Shown: positions 1-5,053 of the stretch, piece by piece
Position numbering within the stretch: position 1 is the stretch's first letter
Layout of the letters: each line of letters begins with the position of its first letter
From: UBA9410 sp036123585
GTDB lineage: Bacteria; Actinomycetota; Acidimicrobiia; Acidimicrobiales; MedAcidi-G1
DNA length: 17,261 bases
Assembly (NCBI GenBank): GCA_036123585.1
Contig: JAZADN010000024.1
Coordinates: 1-17,261 of the forward strand
Reading direction: 5' to 3'
Translations under genes and position numbers: made by a program
Notes under the pieces: generated by a model
Database searches by the model: none
What the model saw: the letters and a program-made list of their open reading frames with translations, nothing else
What the model was told of the DNA's origin: nothing

Positions 1-3
1 CAG

Positions 4-76
4 GCTCCCTTAGCTCAGTCGGCAGAGCGTCTCCATGGTAAGGAGAAGGTCGACAGTTCGATTCTGTCAGGGAGCT
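4..76 (+). tRNA. tRNA-Thr (anticodon GGT)
   Basis: The cloverleaf folds fully. A 7-bp acceptor pairs GCTCCCT with AGGGAGC. The D arm is GCTC/GAGC, the anticodon stem is TCTCC/GGAGA with loop ATGGTAA (anticodon GGT at 37-39), and the T arm is GACAG/CTGTC with loop TTCGATT. The discriminator is T76 and no CCA tail is encoded. It reads ACC/ACT threonine codons. The next tRNA starts only 4 nt downstream, so the two are almost certainly processed from one transcript. Confidence 0.96.
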
Positions 77-80
77 CGCT

Positions 81-154
81 GGCGACGTAGCTCAGCTGGT
101 GAGAGCGCTCGACTCATAATCGAGAGGTCGACAGTTCGAATCTGTCCGTCGCTA
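81..154 (+). tRNA. tRNA-Met, elongator type (anticodon CAT)
   Basis: The acceptor is GGCGACG against CGTCGCT, which makes the terminal 1-72 pair a G-U wobble. The D arm is GCTC/GAGC. The anticodon stem CTCGA/TCGAG holds loop CTCATAA with CAT at 115-117. The T arm is GACAG/CTGTC with loop TTCGAAT. The discriminator is A154 and no CCA is encoded. It lacks the GGG/CCC anticodon-stem pairs of initiator tRNAs, and its body resembles elongator tRNA-Met. A lysidine-modified tRNA-Ile2 also carries a CAT gene anticodon and is the only real alternative. Thr-Met next to rpmG is a known actinobacterial arrangement. Confidence 0.93.
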
Positions 155-256
155 CGAACACCGGGCTCCAGCTGGCGGCCGGTGCAGGGACCGCTCCGGC
201 GGATTCCGACGAGGCCGCCCTGGTGGGCGGGAGAGAGAAGCGAGAGCGAGACCGAT

Positions 257-418
257 ATGGCGTCCGACAAGCGAGTGCAGGTCACCCTGGAGTGCCAGGA
301 GTGCAAGCGCCGGAACTACATCACCACCAAGTCCAAGGTGAACACCCGTGAGCGGATCGAACTCAAGAAGTTCTGCCGCTGGTGCCGATCCCACGTGGAC
401 CACAAGGAGACCCGCTGA
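257..418 (+). CDS. rpmG: 50S ribosomal protein L33
   Basis: This small basic 53-aa protein begins MASDKRVQVT and has the L33 zinc-ribbon pattern, with cysteine pairs C13-x2-C16 and C40-x2-C43. It is therefore the zinc-binding (C+) form. L33 sits on the large subunit near the E site. The ATG at 257 gives the family's usual length. The open frame runs further upstream, but that part would overlap the two tRNA genes and has no L33 similarity. The leader is purine-rich (gggagagagaagcgagag) without a clean Shine-Dalgarno at ideal spacing. The gene lies between tRNA-Met and tRNA-Trp, where Mycobacterium places its rpmG2. Identification is secure. Confidence 0.95.
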   Translation: MASDKRVQVTLECQECKRRNYITTKSKVNTRERIELKKFCRWCRSHVDHKETR

Positions 419-425
419 CCGCGGA

Positions 426-439
426 TCCCGCCTGCGGGA
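426..439 (+). terminator. short hairpin after rpmG
   Basis: TCCCG and CGGGA pair around a CCTG loop, 8 nt after the rpmG stop codon. No T-run follows, so this is at best a weak or factor-assisted terminator, or a 3' end-stabilising hairpin. Confidence 0.25.
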
Positions 440-453
440 CGCCCGGACGCCGC

Positions 454-462
454 TGGTAGCCT
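454..462 (+). promoter_or_regulatory. possible extended -10 promoter for tRNA-Trp/secE
   Basis: TGGTAGCCT fits the extended -10 pattern TGnTAnnnT and lies about 50 nt before tRNA-Trp, in the rpmG-tRNA gap. No convincing -35 box is seen at the expected distance. The octamer GGTAGCCT recurs at 3376-3383 in the rplJ leader. Weak evidence. Confidence 0.25.
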
Positions 463-513
463 CGTGCGCGTACCGCCCCCCGACACCGACCCCGGAGTCG
501 GAGGTCGGGACAC

Positions 514-586
514 AGGGCAGTGGCTCAATTGGTAGAGCACCGGTCTCCAAAACCGGCGGTTGGGGGTTCGAGTCCCTCCTGCCCTG
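514..586 (+). tRNA. tRNA-Trp (anticodon CCA)
   Basis: The acceptor AGGGCAG pairs with CTGCCCT. The D arm is GCTC/GAGC. The anticodon stem CCGGT/ACCGG carries loop CTCCAAA with CCA at 547-549, and the T loop is TTCGAGT. The discriminator is G586, the usual tryptophan identity base in bacteria, and no CCA tail is encoded. It lies directly before secE, as in many Actinobacteria. Confidence 0.96.
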
Positions 587-591
587 CGAGA

Positions 592-610
592 TCGGTCCAC
601 CGCGGACCGA
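592..610 (+). terminator. hairpin just downstream of tRNA-Trp
   Basis: TCGGTCC and GGACCGA form a perfect 7-bp stem with loop ACCGC, starting 6 nt after the tRNA 3' end. A second short stem, ATCCCT/AGGGAT, sits at 633-647. No T-run follows either. They may help 3' processing of the tRNA or cause partial termination before secE. Confidence 0.3.
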
Positions 611-700
611 CCGGGCTCACCGAGGGGCCCGGATCCCTCCGAGGGATGCTCCCGACTACCCGAGTCAACAACGATCGCCGAAGGACCGAGGCCTGACATC

Positions 701-997
701 ATGTCGATGAACCGCGAGCAGAAGCGGATGCTGCAGCGCCAGGGCGAGGTAGACGCCGACGGCGAGCCGATTCGCCAGCGCCGCCAGCAGCAGAACCGCC
801 AGCCTGAGGAGCGCACCGGTGTCGTACAGTTCGGCCGTGAGGTCCGGGCCGAGCTTCGCAAGGTCGCTTGGCCGTCCCGTTCGGAGACCAGCAACTACAC
901 CGCCGTGGTCATCGTGACCATCATCGTTATCACGGCCATCGTCGCTGGACTTGACTGGATCTTCTCCCAGTCCGTGCTGGAGTTGTTCGACGTCTGA
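701..997 (+). CDS. secE: preprotein translocase subunit SecE
   Basis: This 98-aa SecE belongs to the SecYEG export channel in the cytoplasmic membrane. SecE clamps SecY and is needed for Sec-dependent secretion. The SecE signature ELRKVAWPSRSET lies at residues 51-63, followed by one transmembrane helix at roughly 66-88. This single-span form is usual outside the enterics. Residues 1-40 form a hydrophilic Gln/Arg/Glu-rich extension with no recognisable domain. The ATG at 701 was chosen because upstream codons run into tRNA-Trp; a second ATG at 707 is possible. The stop overlaps the nusG start by one base (TGATG), implying translational coupling, and secE-nusG pairing is near universal. Confidence 0.96.
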   Translation: MSMNREQKRMLQRQGEVDADGEPIRQRRQQQNRQPEERTGVVQFGREVRAELRKVAWPSRSETSNYTAVVIVTIIVITAIVAGLDWIFSQSVLELFDV

Positions 998-1818
998 TGA
1001 GCACAACAGAGGATTCCATCGTGAACACCGACGACGAGGCGACTGAACTCGTTGAGGAGGCGGCCCCGGCTGCCGCCGACCTGCTGCCTACCGGCTCCCG
1101 GACCGAGGACGAGTCGACTGACGAGGAGACCGGCGCCGATGTCGTGTCCGCCGAGGAACCGGGGTCCGACGACGATGTGGCCGTGGTCGAGGAGGCCGAC
1201 CTCGAGGTCCTCGACGAGGACGAGATGTTCGCCGATGACGTCGAAGCAGCGCCCAAGCGCGAGAGCGCCTTCGACCGTCCCGGTAACTGGTTCGTCGTTC
1301 ACACCCAGTCGGGCTATGAGAAGAAGGTCCGCCAGAACCTGGAGGCCCGTCGCGACTCGCTGCACCTCGAGGACCGGATCCTCGAGGTCGAGATCCCGAT
1401 GGAGGACGTCGACGAGTTCCGCAACGGCAAGAAGGTGACCGTCTCCAAGAAGGTCTTCCCCGGCTACCTACTGGTGCGCTGCTTTCTAGACGACGAGACT
1501 TGGTCCGCCATCCGCGACACGCCCGGCGTGGTCAACTTCGTGGGTTCTGGAGGCAAGCCGTCCCGACTGCGCCGCAAGGAGGTCGAGACCTTTCTGCCAG
1601 TGGCCGACGAGTCGGAGGCCGTGGTGCCCAAGCGGTCCAAGGCCCGCTTCGGCTTCGGCATCGGCGAGACGGTTCGCGTCAAGGAGGGCCCGTTCGCCGA
1701 TTTTTCCGGCGCCATCCAGGAGATCAACGAGGATCAGCTCAAGGTCAAGGTGCTGGTCAACATCTTCGGCCGGGAAACGCCGGTCGAGTTGGAGTTCTCG
1801 CAGGTCGCGCAGTTGTAG
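997..1818 (+). CDS. nusG: transcription termination/antitermination factor NusG
   Basis: This 273-aa NusG binds the clamp of RNA polymerase, modulates pausing and contacts Rho and the ribosome. The NGN domain starts at about residue 97 (NWFVVHTQSGYEKK) and includes FPGYLLV at 154-160. After a linker, the C-terminal KOW domain spans about 218-273 (VKEGPFADFSGAIQEI at 228-243). Residues 1-94 are a low-complexity acidic extension rich in Asp, Glu and Ala. Long N-terminal extensions are known in actinobacterial NusG, and E. coli NusG, at about 180 aa, has none. The ATG at 997 overlaps the secE stop. An in-frame GTG at 1021 would trim only 8 residues. Confidence 0.97.
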   Translation: MSTTEDSIVNTDDEATELVEEAAPAAADLLPTGSRTEDESTDEETGADVVSAEEPGSDDDVAVVEEADLEVLDEDEMFADDVEAAPKRESAFDRPGNWFVVHTQSGYEKKVRQNLEARRDSLHLEDRILEVEIPMEDVDEFRNGKKVTVSKKVFPGYLLVRCFLDDETWSAIRDTPGVVNFVGSGGKPSRLRRKEVETFLPVADESEAVVPKRSKARFGFGIGETVRVKEGPFADFSGAIQEINEDQLKVKVLVNIFGRETPVELEFSQVAQL

Positions 1819-1827
1819 CAGCACCAG

Positions 1828-1876
1828 GCCGGTCCCTTCCGGCGTGACCTGCACCACGCTCCTGGCACGGTGCGGG
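1828..1876 (+). terminator. paired hairpins after nusG
   Basis: Two stems follow the nusG stop. The first is GCCGG/CCGGC (1828-1843). The second is an 8-bp stem, CCTGCACC/GGTGCGGG, with one U-G pair and a 13-nt loop (1848-1876). There is no T-run, so intrinsic termination is doubtful. They may separate secE-nusG from the rplK unit. Confidence 0.3.
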
Positions 1877-1950
1877 TTGCCGATCGACGGACATCGGACC
1901 AGACTTGACCGTTCCCCGAGCGTGCCCGCCTCGATGGCCGGACGTTCGGC

Positions 1951-1977
1951 GGGCGGCCCCCGCACCGGCGGGCGCCC
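1951..1977 (+). promoter_or_regulatory. rplK: GC-rich hairpin in the rplK leader
   Basis: GGGCG/CGCCC (outer) and CCCGC/GCGGG (inner, loop ACCG) form a bulged 10-bp stem ending 33 nt before the rplK ATG. In E. coli, L1 represses the L11-L1 operon by binding its leader. I cannot show that this hairpin mimics the L1 site on 23S rRNA, so a regulatory role is only inference. A TTGACC at 1905-1910 resembles a -35 box but has no acceptable -10 partner. Confidence 0.3.
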
Positions 1978-2010
1978 CCACCCCGAGAGACGAACTGGGA
2001 TACCCGAGAC

Positions 2011-2436
2011 ATGGCGAAGAAGCAGATCGCAGCAGTCGTGAAGATTCAGATTCCGGCCGGCCAGGCGTCGCCTGCCCCGCCGGTGGGTACGGCACTGGGC
2101 CCGCACGGCGTTGCCATCATGGACTTCTGCAAGGAGTACAACGCCAAGACCGAGGACAAGCGCGGCCAGATCATCCCTGTCGAGATCACCATCTACGAGG
2201 ACCGGTCGTTCACCTTCATTACGAAGACGCCGCCCACCTCGTTCCTGATCCGTCAGGCTGCTGGCCTTGAGAAGGCCTCGCAGAACCCGGGCCGCGAGCA
2301 GGCCGGGACGATCACCTGGGCCCAGGTGGCCGAGATCGCCGAGGCCAAGATGCCCGACCTGAACGCCAACGACCTCGAGGGCGCCAAGCAGCAGGTCGCG
2401 GGCACCGCCCGCAGCATGGGGATCGCCGTCGGCTGA
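2011..2436 (+). CDS. rplK: 50S ribosomal protein L11
   Basis: This 141-aa protein matches L11 along its whole length. It begins MAKKQIAAVVKIQIPAGQAS, continues with PAPPVGTALGPHGV, and has the C-terminal rRNA-binding half (TPPTSFLIRQAAGL, then the AGTITWAQVAEIAE helix). L11 binds the GTPase-associated centre of 23S rRNA, where EF-G and EF-Tu act, and is the target region of thiostrepton. The N-terminal proline-rich segment that moves on factor binding is intact. GGGA at 1997-2000 may be the ribosome site, 10 nt upstream. The gene is followed by rplA after 148 nt. No irregularity is seen. Confidence 0.98.
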   Translation: MAKKQIAAVVKIQIPAGQASPAPPVGTALGPHGVAIMDFCKEYNAKTEDKRGQIIPVEITIYEDRSFTFITKTPPTSFLIRQAAGLEKASQNPGREQAGTITWAQVAEIAEAKMPDLNANDLEGAKQQVAGTARSMGIAVG

Positions 2437-2570
2437 GTCGGCTGCACCTCTGCTCCGATTTCACTGGGGCACCGCACAACAGAATCCGAAGGGTCGCCGC
2501 CACGGCGGTTCCGTCGACGGGGAAGACCTCGCCCCGCCGGAGCCAACGACCCGATCGAGGGAGCCGATCG

Positions 2571-2576
2571 AAGGAG
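2571..2576 (+). promoter_or_regulatory. rplA: rplA ribosome binding site
   Basis: AAGGAG lies 8 nt before the rplA ATG and is one of the cleanest Shine-Dalgarno sequences in the window. It sits inside a short direct repeat: CCGATCGAGG at 2551-2560 is echoed by CCGATCGAAGG at 2564-2574. An out-of-frame ATG at 2577 is ignored. Confidence 0.75.
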
Positions 2577-2584
2577 ATGGCGAC

Positions 2585-3280
2585 ATGAGCAGGAATGGAA
2601 AGCGGTACACGGACGCTGCGGCACGGCTCGACCGCGACCAGCAGTACTCAGCGTCGGAGGCCCTCGAGTTGGCCTCCTCGCTGGCCGGGGCGAAGTTCGA
2701 CGAGGGCATCGACCTTTTGGTCCGCCTGAGCATCGACCCCCGCAAGACCGAGGAAATGATCCGGGGCACCGTCGCGCTTCCGTCTGGCACGGGCAAGGAC
2801 GTCCGGGTGGCCGTGTTCGCCCAGGGCGAGGCGGCCAACGCGGCCCGTGAGGCGGGCGCCGACCACGTGGGTGCCGACGACCTGGCCGCCGAGGTCGAGG
2901 GCGGGATGCTGGACTTCGACGTGGCCATCGCCACTCCCGACATGATGCCGACGGTCGGAAAGTTGGGTCGGGCGCTCGGTCCCCGTGGCCTGATGCCCAA
3001 TCCCAAGTCGGGCACGGTCACCGACGACGTGGCCAAGGCGGTCGGAGAGTTCAAGGGCGGCAAGGTCGAGTTCCGCACCGACCGGTACGGCAACGTCCAT
3101 CTGCCCATCGGCAAGGCCAGCTTCGACGGAGCCGCTCTGACGGCCAACCTGAACGCCGCCATCGACGAACTGGTGCGCCTCAAGCCATCCTCGGCCAAGG
3201 GCCGCTACCTCAAGAAGGTGTCGGTGTCTTCCACCATGGGTCCCGGCATCCGCATTGATCCGCTCCGGGTCGACCAGTAG
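2585..3280 (+). CDS. rplA: 50S ribosomal protein L1
   Basis: This 231-aa protein has the normal bacterial L1 length and motifs. The N-terminal part is GKRYTDAAARLDRDQQYSASEA. The central domain has the conserved GTGKDVRVAVFAQGE and DFDVAIATPDMMPTVGKLG, followed by ALGPRGLMPNPKSGTV. The C-terminal part has GGKVEFRTDRYGNVHLPIGK. L1 forms the mobile stalk that helps move deacylated tRNA out of the E site, and in many bacteria it represses its own operon. The start is fixed by AAGGAG 8 nt upstream. It is followed by a 346-nt leader before rplJ. Confidence 0.98.
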   Translation: MSRNGKRYTDAAARLDRDQQYSASEALELASSLAGAKFDEGIDLLVRLSIDPRKTEEMIRGTVALPSGTGKDVRVAVFAQGEAANAAREAGADHVGADDLAAEVEGGMLDFDVAIATPDMMPTVGKLGRALGPRGLMPNPKSGTVTDDVAKAVGEFKGGKVEFRTDRYGNVHLPIGKASFDGAALTANLNAAIDELVRLKPSSAKGRYLKKVSVSSTMGPGIRIDPLRVDQ

Positions 3281-3626
3281 AGGTTCTGTCCCTGTCCAGT
3301 CGTCCGGCCGGGCAGTGCCTCCGTTGAGGCCTCAGATCGGACGGTACGACCGCGGTGTGGCGTCTGCCGCCCGCCGGTAGCCTGACCGCCACAATCGACA
3401 CGCTCACCGAAGACCTCCGGGTTGCGCCCAGGCGCAGAACGAGGCCTCAACTCCGCCGGGATGATCCGGCGGTGACGGGTCCGCCCGAGCAGGAGAGCCC
3501 TCCTGACCGATCGGGGTCGGGTCCGTCCTCCTGGGCGGCCCTGCTCCTTCGTCTGCGGTGTGCGTGGCCGGCCTCCGGGTCGGTGAACCAACCGAAGAAC
3601 AGATCGAGATCTACAGGAGAGGAGGG
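3281..3626 (+). promoter_or_regulatory. rplJ: structured rplJ leader (candidate L10 autoregulatory region)
   Basis: This 346-nt gap holds no convincing gene. Visible structure includes a long-range 11-bp perfect complement between GTTGAGGCCTC (3323-3333) and GAGGCCTCAAC (3441-3451). There are local hairpins TGCGC/GCGCA (3423-3436) and CCGCCGG/CCGGCGG with loop GATGAT (3453-3472). Two further pairings, CCGCCC with GGGCGG and GAGCAGG with CCTGCTC (about 3481-3552), overlap in order and so cannot nest. In many bacteria the L10-L12 complex binds the rplJ leader to repress translation. The position fits, but I could not confirm the conserved L10-leader core. A TAGCCT at 3378-3383 is a weak -10 candidate without a -35. 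Confidence 0.45.
3615..3625 (+). promoter_or_regulatory. rplJ: double Shine-Dalgarno before rplJ
   Basis: The purine tract contains AGGAG at 3615-3619 and AGGAGG at 3620-3625. The first is 7 nt from a GTG at 3627, and the second is 7 nt from an in-frame GTG at 3633. Either codon may initiate L10. The products differ by two residues. Confidence 0.6.
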
Positions 3627-4280
3627 GTGAGCGTGGGAGACGTCCGTGCGGAGAAGGTGGCCGTCGTAGCAGAGGTTCGGGAGAAGCTCTCGAATGCCGA
3701 CGCCGCTGTTCTGACCGAGTATCGGGGACTCGATGTCCCGGCTATGGCGGCATTGCGCACCGCGCTGCGCGAGGCCGGTGGTGAGTACAAGGTCTACAAG
3801 AACACCTTGGTGCGCTTCGCCGTCGAAGAGTTGGGCTTGGAACTCGACGACCTGCTGACCGGGCCGACGGCCATCGCCTTTACCGGCGAGAAGGCTGATG
3901 GCACCGCCGGCGACCCGGTGGCCGTGGCCAAGGCGCTCAAGGAGTTCGCCAAGGACCATGAGGCCCTGGTCATCAAGGGCGGCCTGTTCGACGAGAAGCG
4001 GCTGACCGTGGAGGAGATCTTGGCCCTGGCTGAGATCGCGCCTCGCGAGGTGTTGTTGGCCCAGCTGGCCGGCGCCATGGCCGCTCCGATGCAGCAGTTC
4101 GCTGCGCTGCTCAAGGCGGTGCCCCAGAACATGGCCTACGCGCTGCAGGCCCTCATCGAGCAGGGAGGCGCCCCGGGCGCTCCGGAGGCCGATGAGGCCG
4201 AGGCCGTAGAGACCGATGCGGAGGAGGCCGATGAGGCCGAGGCCGCCGAGGAACCTGTCAGCCGCGACGAAGAGGAGTGA
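3627..4280 (+). CDS. rplJ: 50S ribosomal protein L10
   Basis: L10 anchors L12 dimers to the ribosomal stalk base next to L11. From the GTG at 3627 the protein is 217 aa. The core is typical: RAEKVAVVAEVREKLSNADA, then LTEYRGLDVPAMAALRTALR, YKVYKNTLVRFAV, and the hydrophobic C-terminal helix region that binds L12. Residues 182-217 form a tail of Ala, Glu and Asp (17 acidic, one Arg), which makes the protein longer than the usual 165-180 aa. The frame is open upstream to 3558, but the part before 3627 lacks L10 similarity and precedes the strong Shine-Dalgarno. An alternative GTG start lies at 3633. rplL follows after 2 nt. Confidence 0.95.
   Translation: MSVGDVRAEKVAVVAEVREKLSNADAAVLTEYRGLDVPAMAALRTALREAGGEYKVYKNTLVRFAVEELGLELDDLLTGPTAIAFTGEKADGTAGDPVAVAKALKEFAKDHEALVIKGGLFDEKRLTVEEILALAEIAPREVLLAQLAGAMAAPMQQFAALLKAVPQNMAYALQALIEQGGAPGAPEADEAEAVETDAEEADEAEAAEEPVSRDEEE
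4184..4245 (+). repeat. rplJ: in-frame 23-nt direct repeat in the rplJ tail
   Basis: Positions 4184-4206 and 4223-4245 are identical over 23 nt and offset by 39 nt (13 codons). Both encode the peptide EADEAEA in the acidic C-terminal tail of L10. The pattern suggests the tail grew by in-frame duplication. Confidence 0.85.
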
Positions 4281-4282
4281 TC

Positions 4283-4666
4283 ATGGCGACGAAGGAAGAG
4301 ATCCTGGACGCGATCGCCGGGATGACCGTGCTCGAGTTGAGCGAGTTGCTGTCGGACTTCGAGGAGAAGTTCGGCGTGACGGCGGCGGCCCCTGTGGCCG
4401 TGGCCGCGGCCGCCCCCGCGGGTGGTGGCGAGGCCGGTGACGGTGAGGAGGAGAAGGACTCCTTCGACGTCGTGTTGGCCGGTGCCGGCGACAAGAAGAT
4501 CCAGGTCATCAAGGAGGTCCGCGCGCTGACCAACCTCGGCCTGAAGGACGCCAAGGACCTGGTCGACGGTGCTCCGGCGACGGTGCTCGAGGGCGCCTCG
4601 AAGGAGGATGCCGAGAAGGCCAAGGAGGCCCTCGAGGGCGCCGGCGCCAGCATCGAGCTCAAGTAG
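4283..4666 (+). CDS. rplL: 50S ribosomal protein L7/L12
   Basis: This 127-aa L12 has the usual three parts. The N-terminal dimerisation and L10-binding helices (MATKEEILDAIAGMTVLELS) come first. A flexible Ala/Pro/Gly hinge covers about residues 35-53 (APVAVAAAAPAGGGEAG). The C-terminal factor-binding domain includes KKIQVIKEVRALTNLGLKDA and AKDLVDGAPATVLEGASKED. L12 recruits and stimulates translational GTPases such as EF-G and EF-Tu. The ATG at 4283 follows GAGGAG (4272-4277) by 5 nt. A GTG at 4277 overlapping the rplJ stop (GTGA) is an alternative that would add two residues. The tight spacing indicates co-translation with rplJ. Confidence 0.97.
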   Translation: MATKEEILDAIAGMTVLELSELLSDFEEKFGVTAAAPVAVAAAAPAGGGEAGDGEEEKDSFDVVLAGAGDKKIQVIKEVRALTNLGLKDAKDLVDGAPATVLEGASKEDAEKAKEALEGAGASIELK

Positions 4667-4667
4667 C

Positions 4668-4760
4668 TCCCTCTAGGAGGGAACGGTCCGGCGCATCCCG
4701 CCGGGCCATTAGTGGACCCCGGGGCACCCGTCGTTGACGGCCCCCGGGTTCCCTCGTTTT
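4668..4760 (+). terminator. triple hairpin with T-run between rplL and rpoB
   Basis: Three stems follow rplL in succession. TCCCTC/GAGGGA lies at 4668-4682. GGTCCGGCG/CGCCGGGCC, 9 bp with one U-G pair, lies at 4685-4707. A long compound stem spans 4714-4752: GGACCCCGGGG pairs with CCCCGGGTTCC with one mismatch, and an inner CCGTC/GACGG stem is capped by GTT. The last is followed by CTCGTTTT (4753-4760). This resembles an intrinsic terminator or attenuator. In E. coli the rplL-rpoB gap also carries a partial terminator that lowers rpoBC relative to ribosomal protein genes. Confidence 0.6.
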
Positions 4761-4845
4761 CGGGTTTCAGCGATTTCGGACGGCCCGTGGCTGGGCCGGT
4801 CGTCCCGCTTCTCCGGTGGGTTTCGTGACGATTCCGTGACGGTCC

Positions 4846-4875
4846 TTGACCGTGACGCGACGGTGCCGGTACTTT
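4846..4875 (+). promoter_or_regulatory. rpoB: candidate rpoB promoter P1
   Basis: TTGACC (4846-4851) and TACTTT (4870-4875) are separated by 18 nt, a good housekeeping-sigma match downstream of the rplL terminator. The predicted start, about 4882, would give a leader of roughly 170 nt. Confidence 0.5.
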
Positions 4876-4923
4876 TCGCGCCGGAGCGACCCTTCGGGGT
4901 CCGTCCGCGCTGCCCCCAAGGGG

Positions 4924-4953
4924 TTGCGTTCTGTGGCGCGCGGTCGCTAAGAT
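4924..4953 (+). promoter_or_regulatory. rpoB: candidate rpoB promoter P2
   Basis: TTGCGT (4924-4929) and TAAGAT (4948-4953) are 18 nt apart. The -10 matches TAnnnT well and the -35 is partial. The predicted start, about 4960, would give a leader of about 94 nt. Together with P1 this suggests tandem promoters giving rpoBC its own transcription. Confidence 0.5.
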
Positions 4954-5053
4954 CCGCCGTTGCCGTGGTCGCGCTCGTCGGTAATGCCGTTTTCGTGCAG
5001 AACGTCGACACGCCCGGTTTGCCCCGTCCGTGATTCCTGGCCAGGAGTTCTAG

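Larger units (their letters stand above)
4667..5053 (+). other. rplL-rpoB intergenic region (387 nt)
   Basis: This gap has no supported gene. It holds the hairpin cluster and T-run in its first quarter, two promoter candidates in the middle, and an unstructured pyrimidine-rich stretch before the rpoB ribosome site AGGAG (5043-5047). Reading frames in the gap start inside the terminator and show no family similarity. Confidence 0.7.

Noticed and set aside
1905..1910. TTGACC upstream of rplK as a promoter -35 box
   Set aside because: No TAnnnT sequence at 16-19 nt spacing, so it was not called as a promoter.
3324..3350. TTGAGG and TACGAC in the rplJ leader as a promoter
   Set aside because: Spacing is only 15 nt and both boxes are poor; the sequence is better explained as one arm of the long-range stem.
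3355..3630. 91-codon plus-strand frame in the rplJ leader
   Set aside because: It starts with GTG, lacks a ribosome site, is Arg/Pro/Ser-rich with no known family, and overlaps the rplJ start. The region is better explained as structured RNA. A leader peptide cannot be fully excluded.
4734..5033. 99-codon plus-strand frame in the rplL-rpoB gap
   Set aside because: It begins with TTG inside the terminator hairpin and crosses both promoter candidates; no family similarity.
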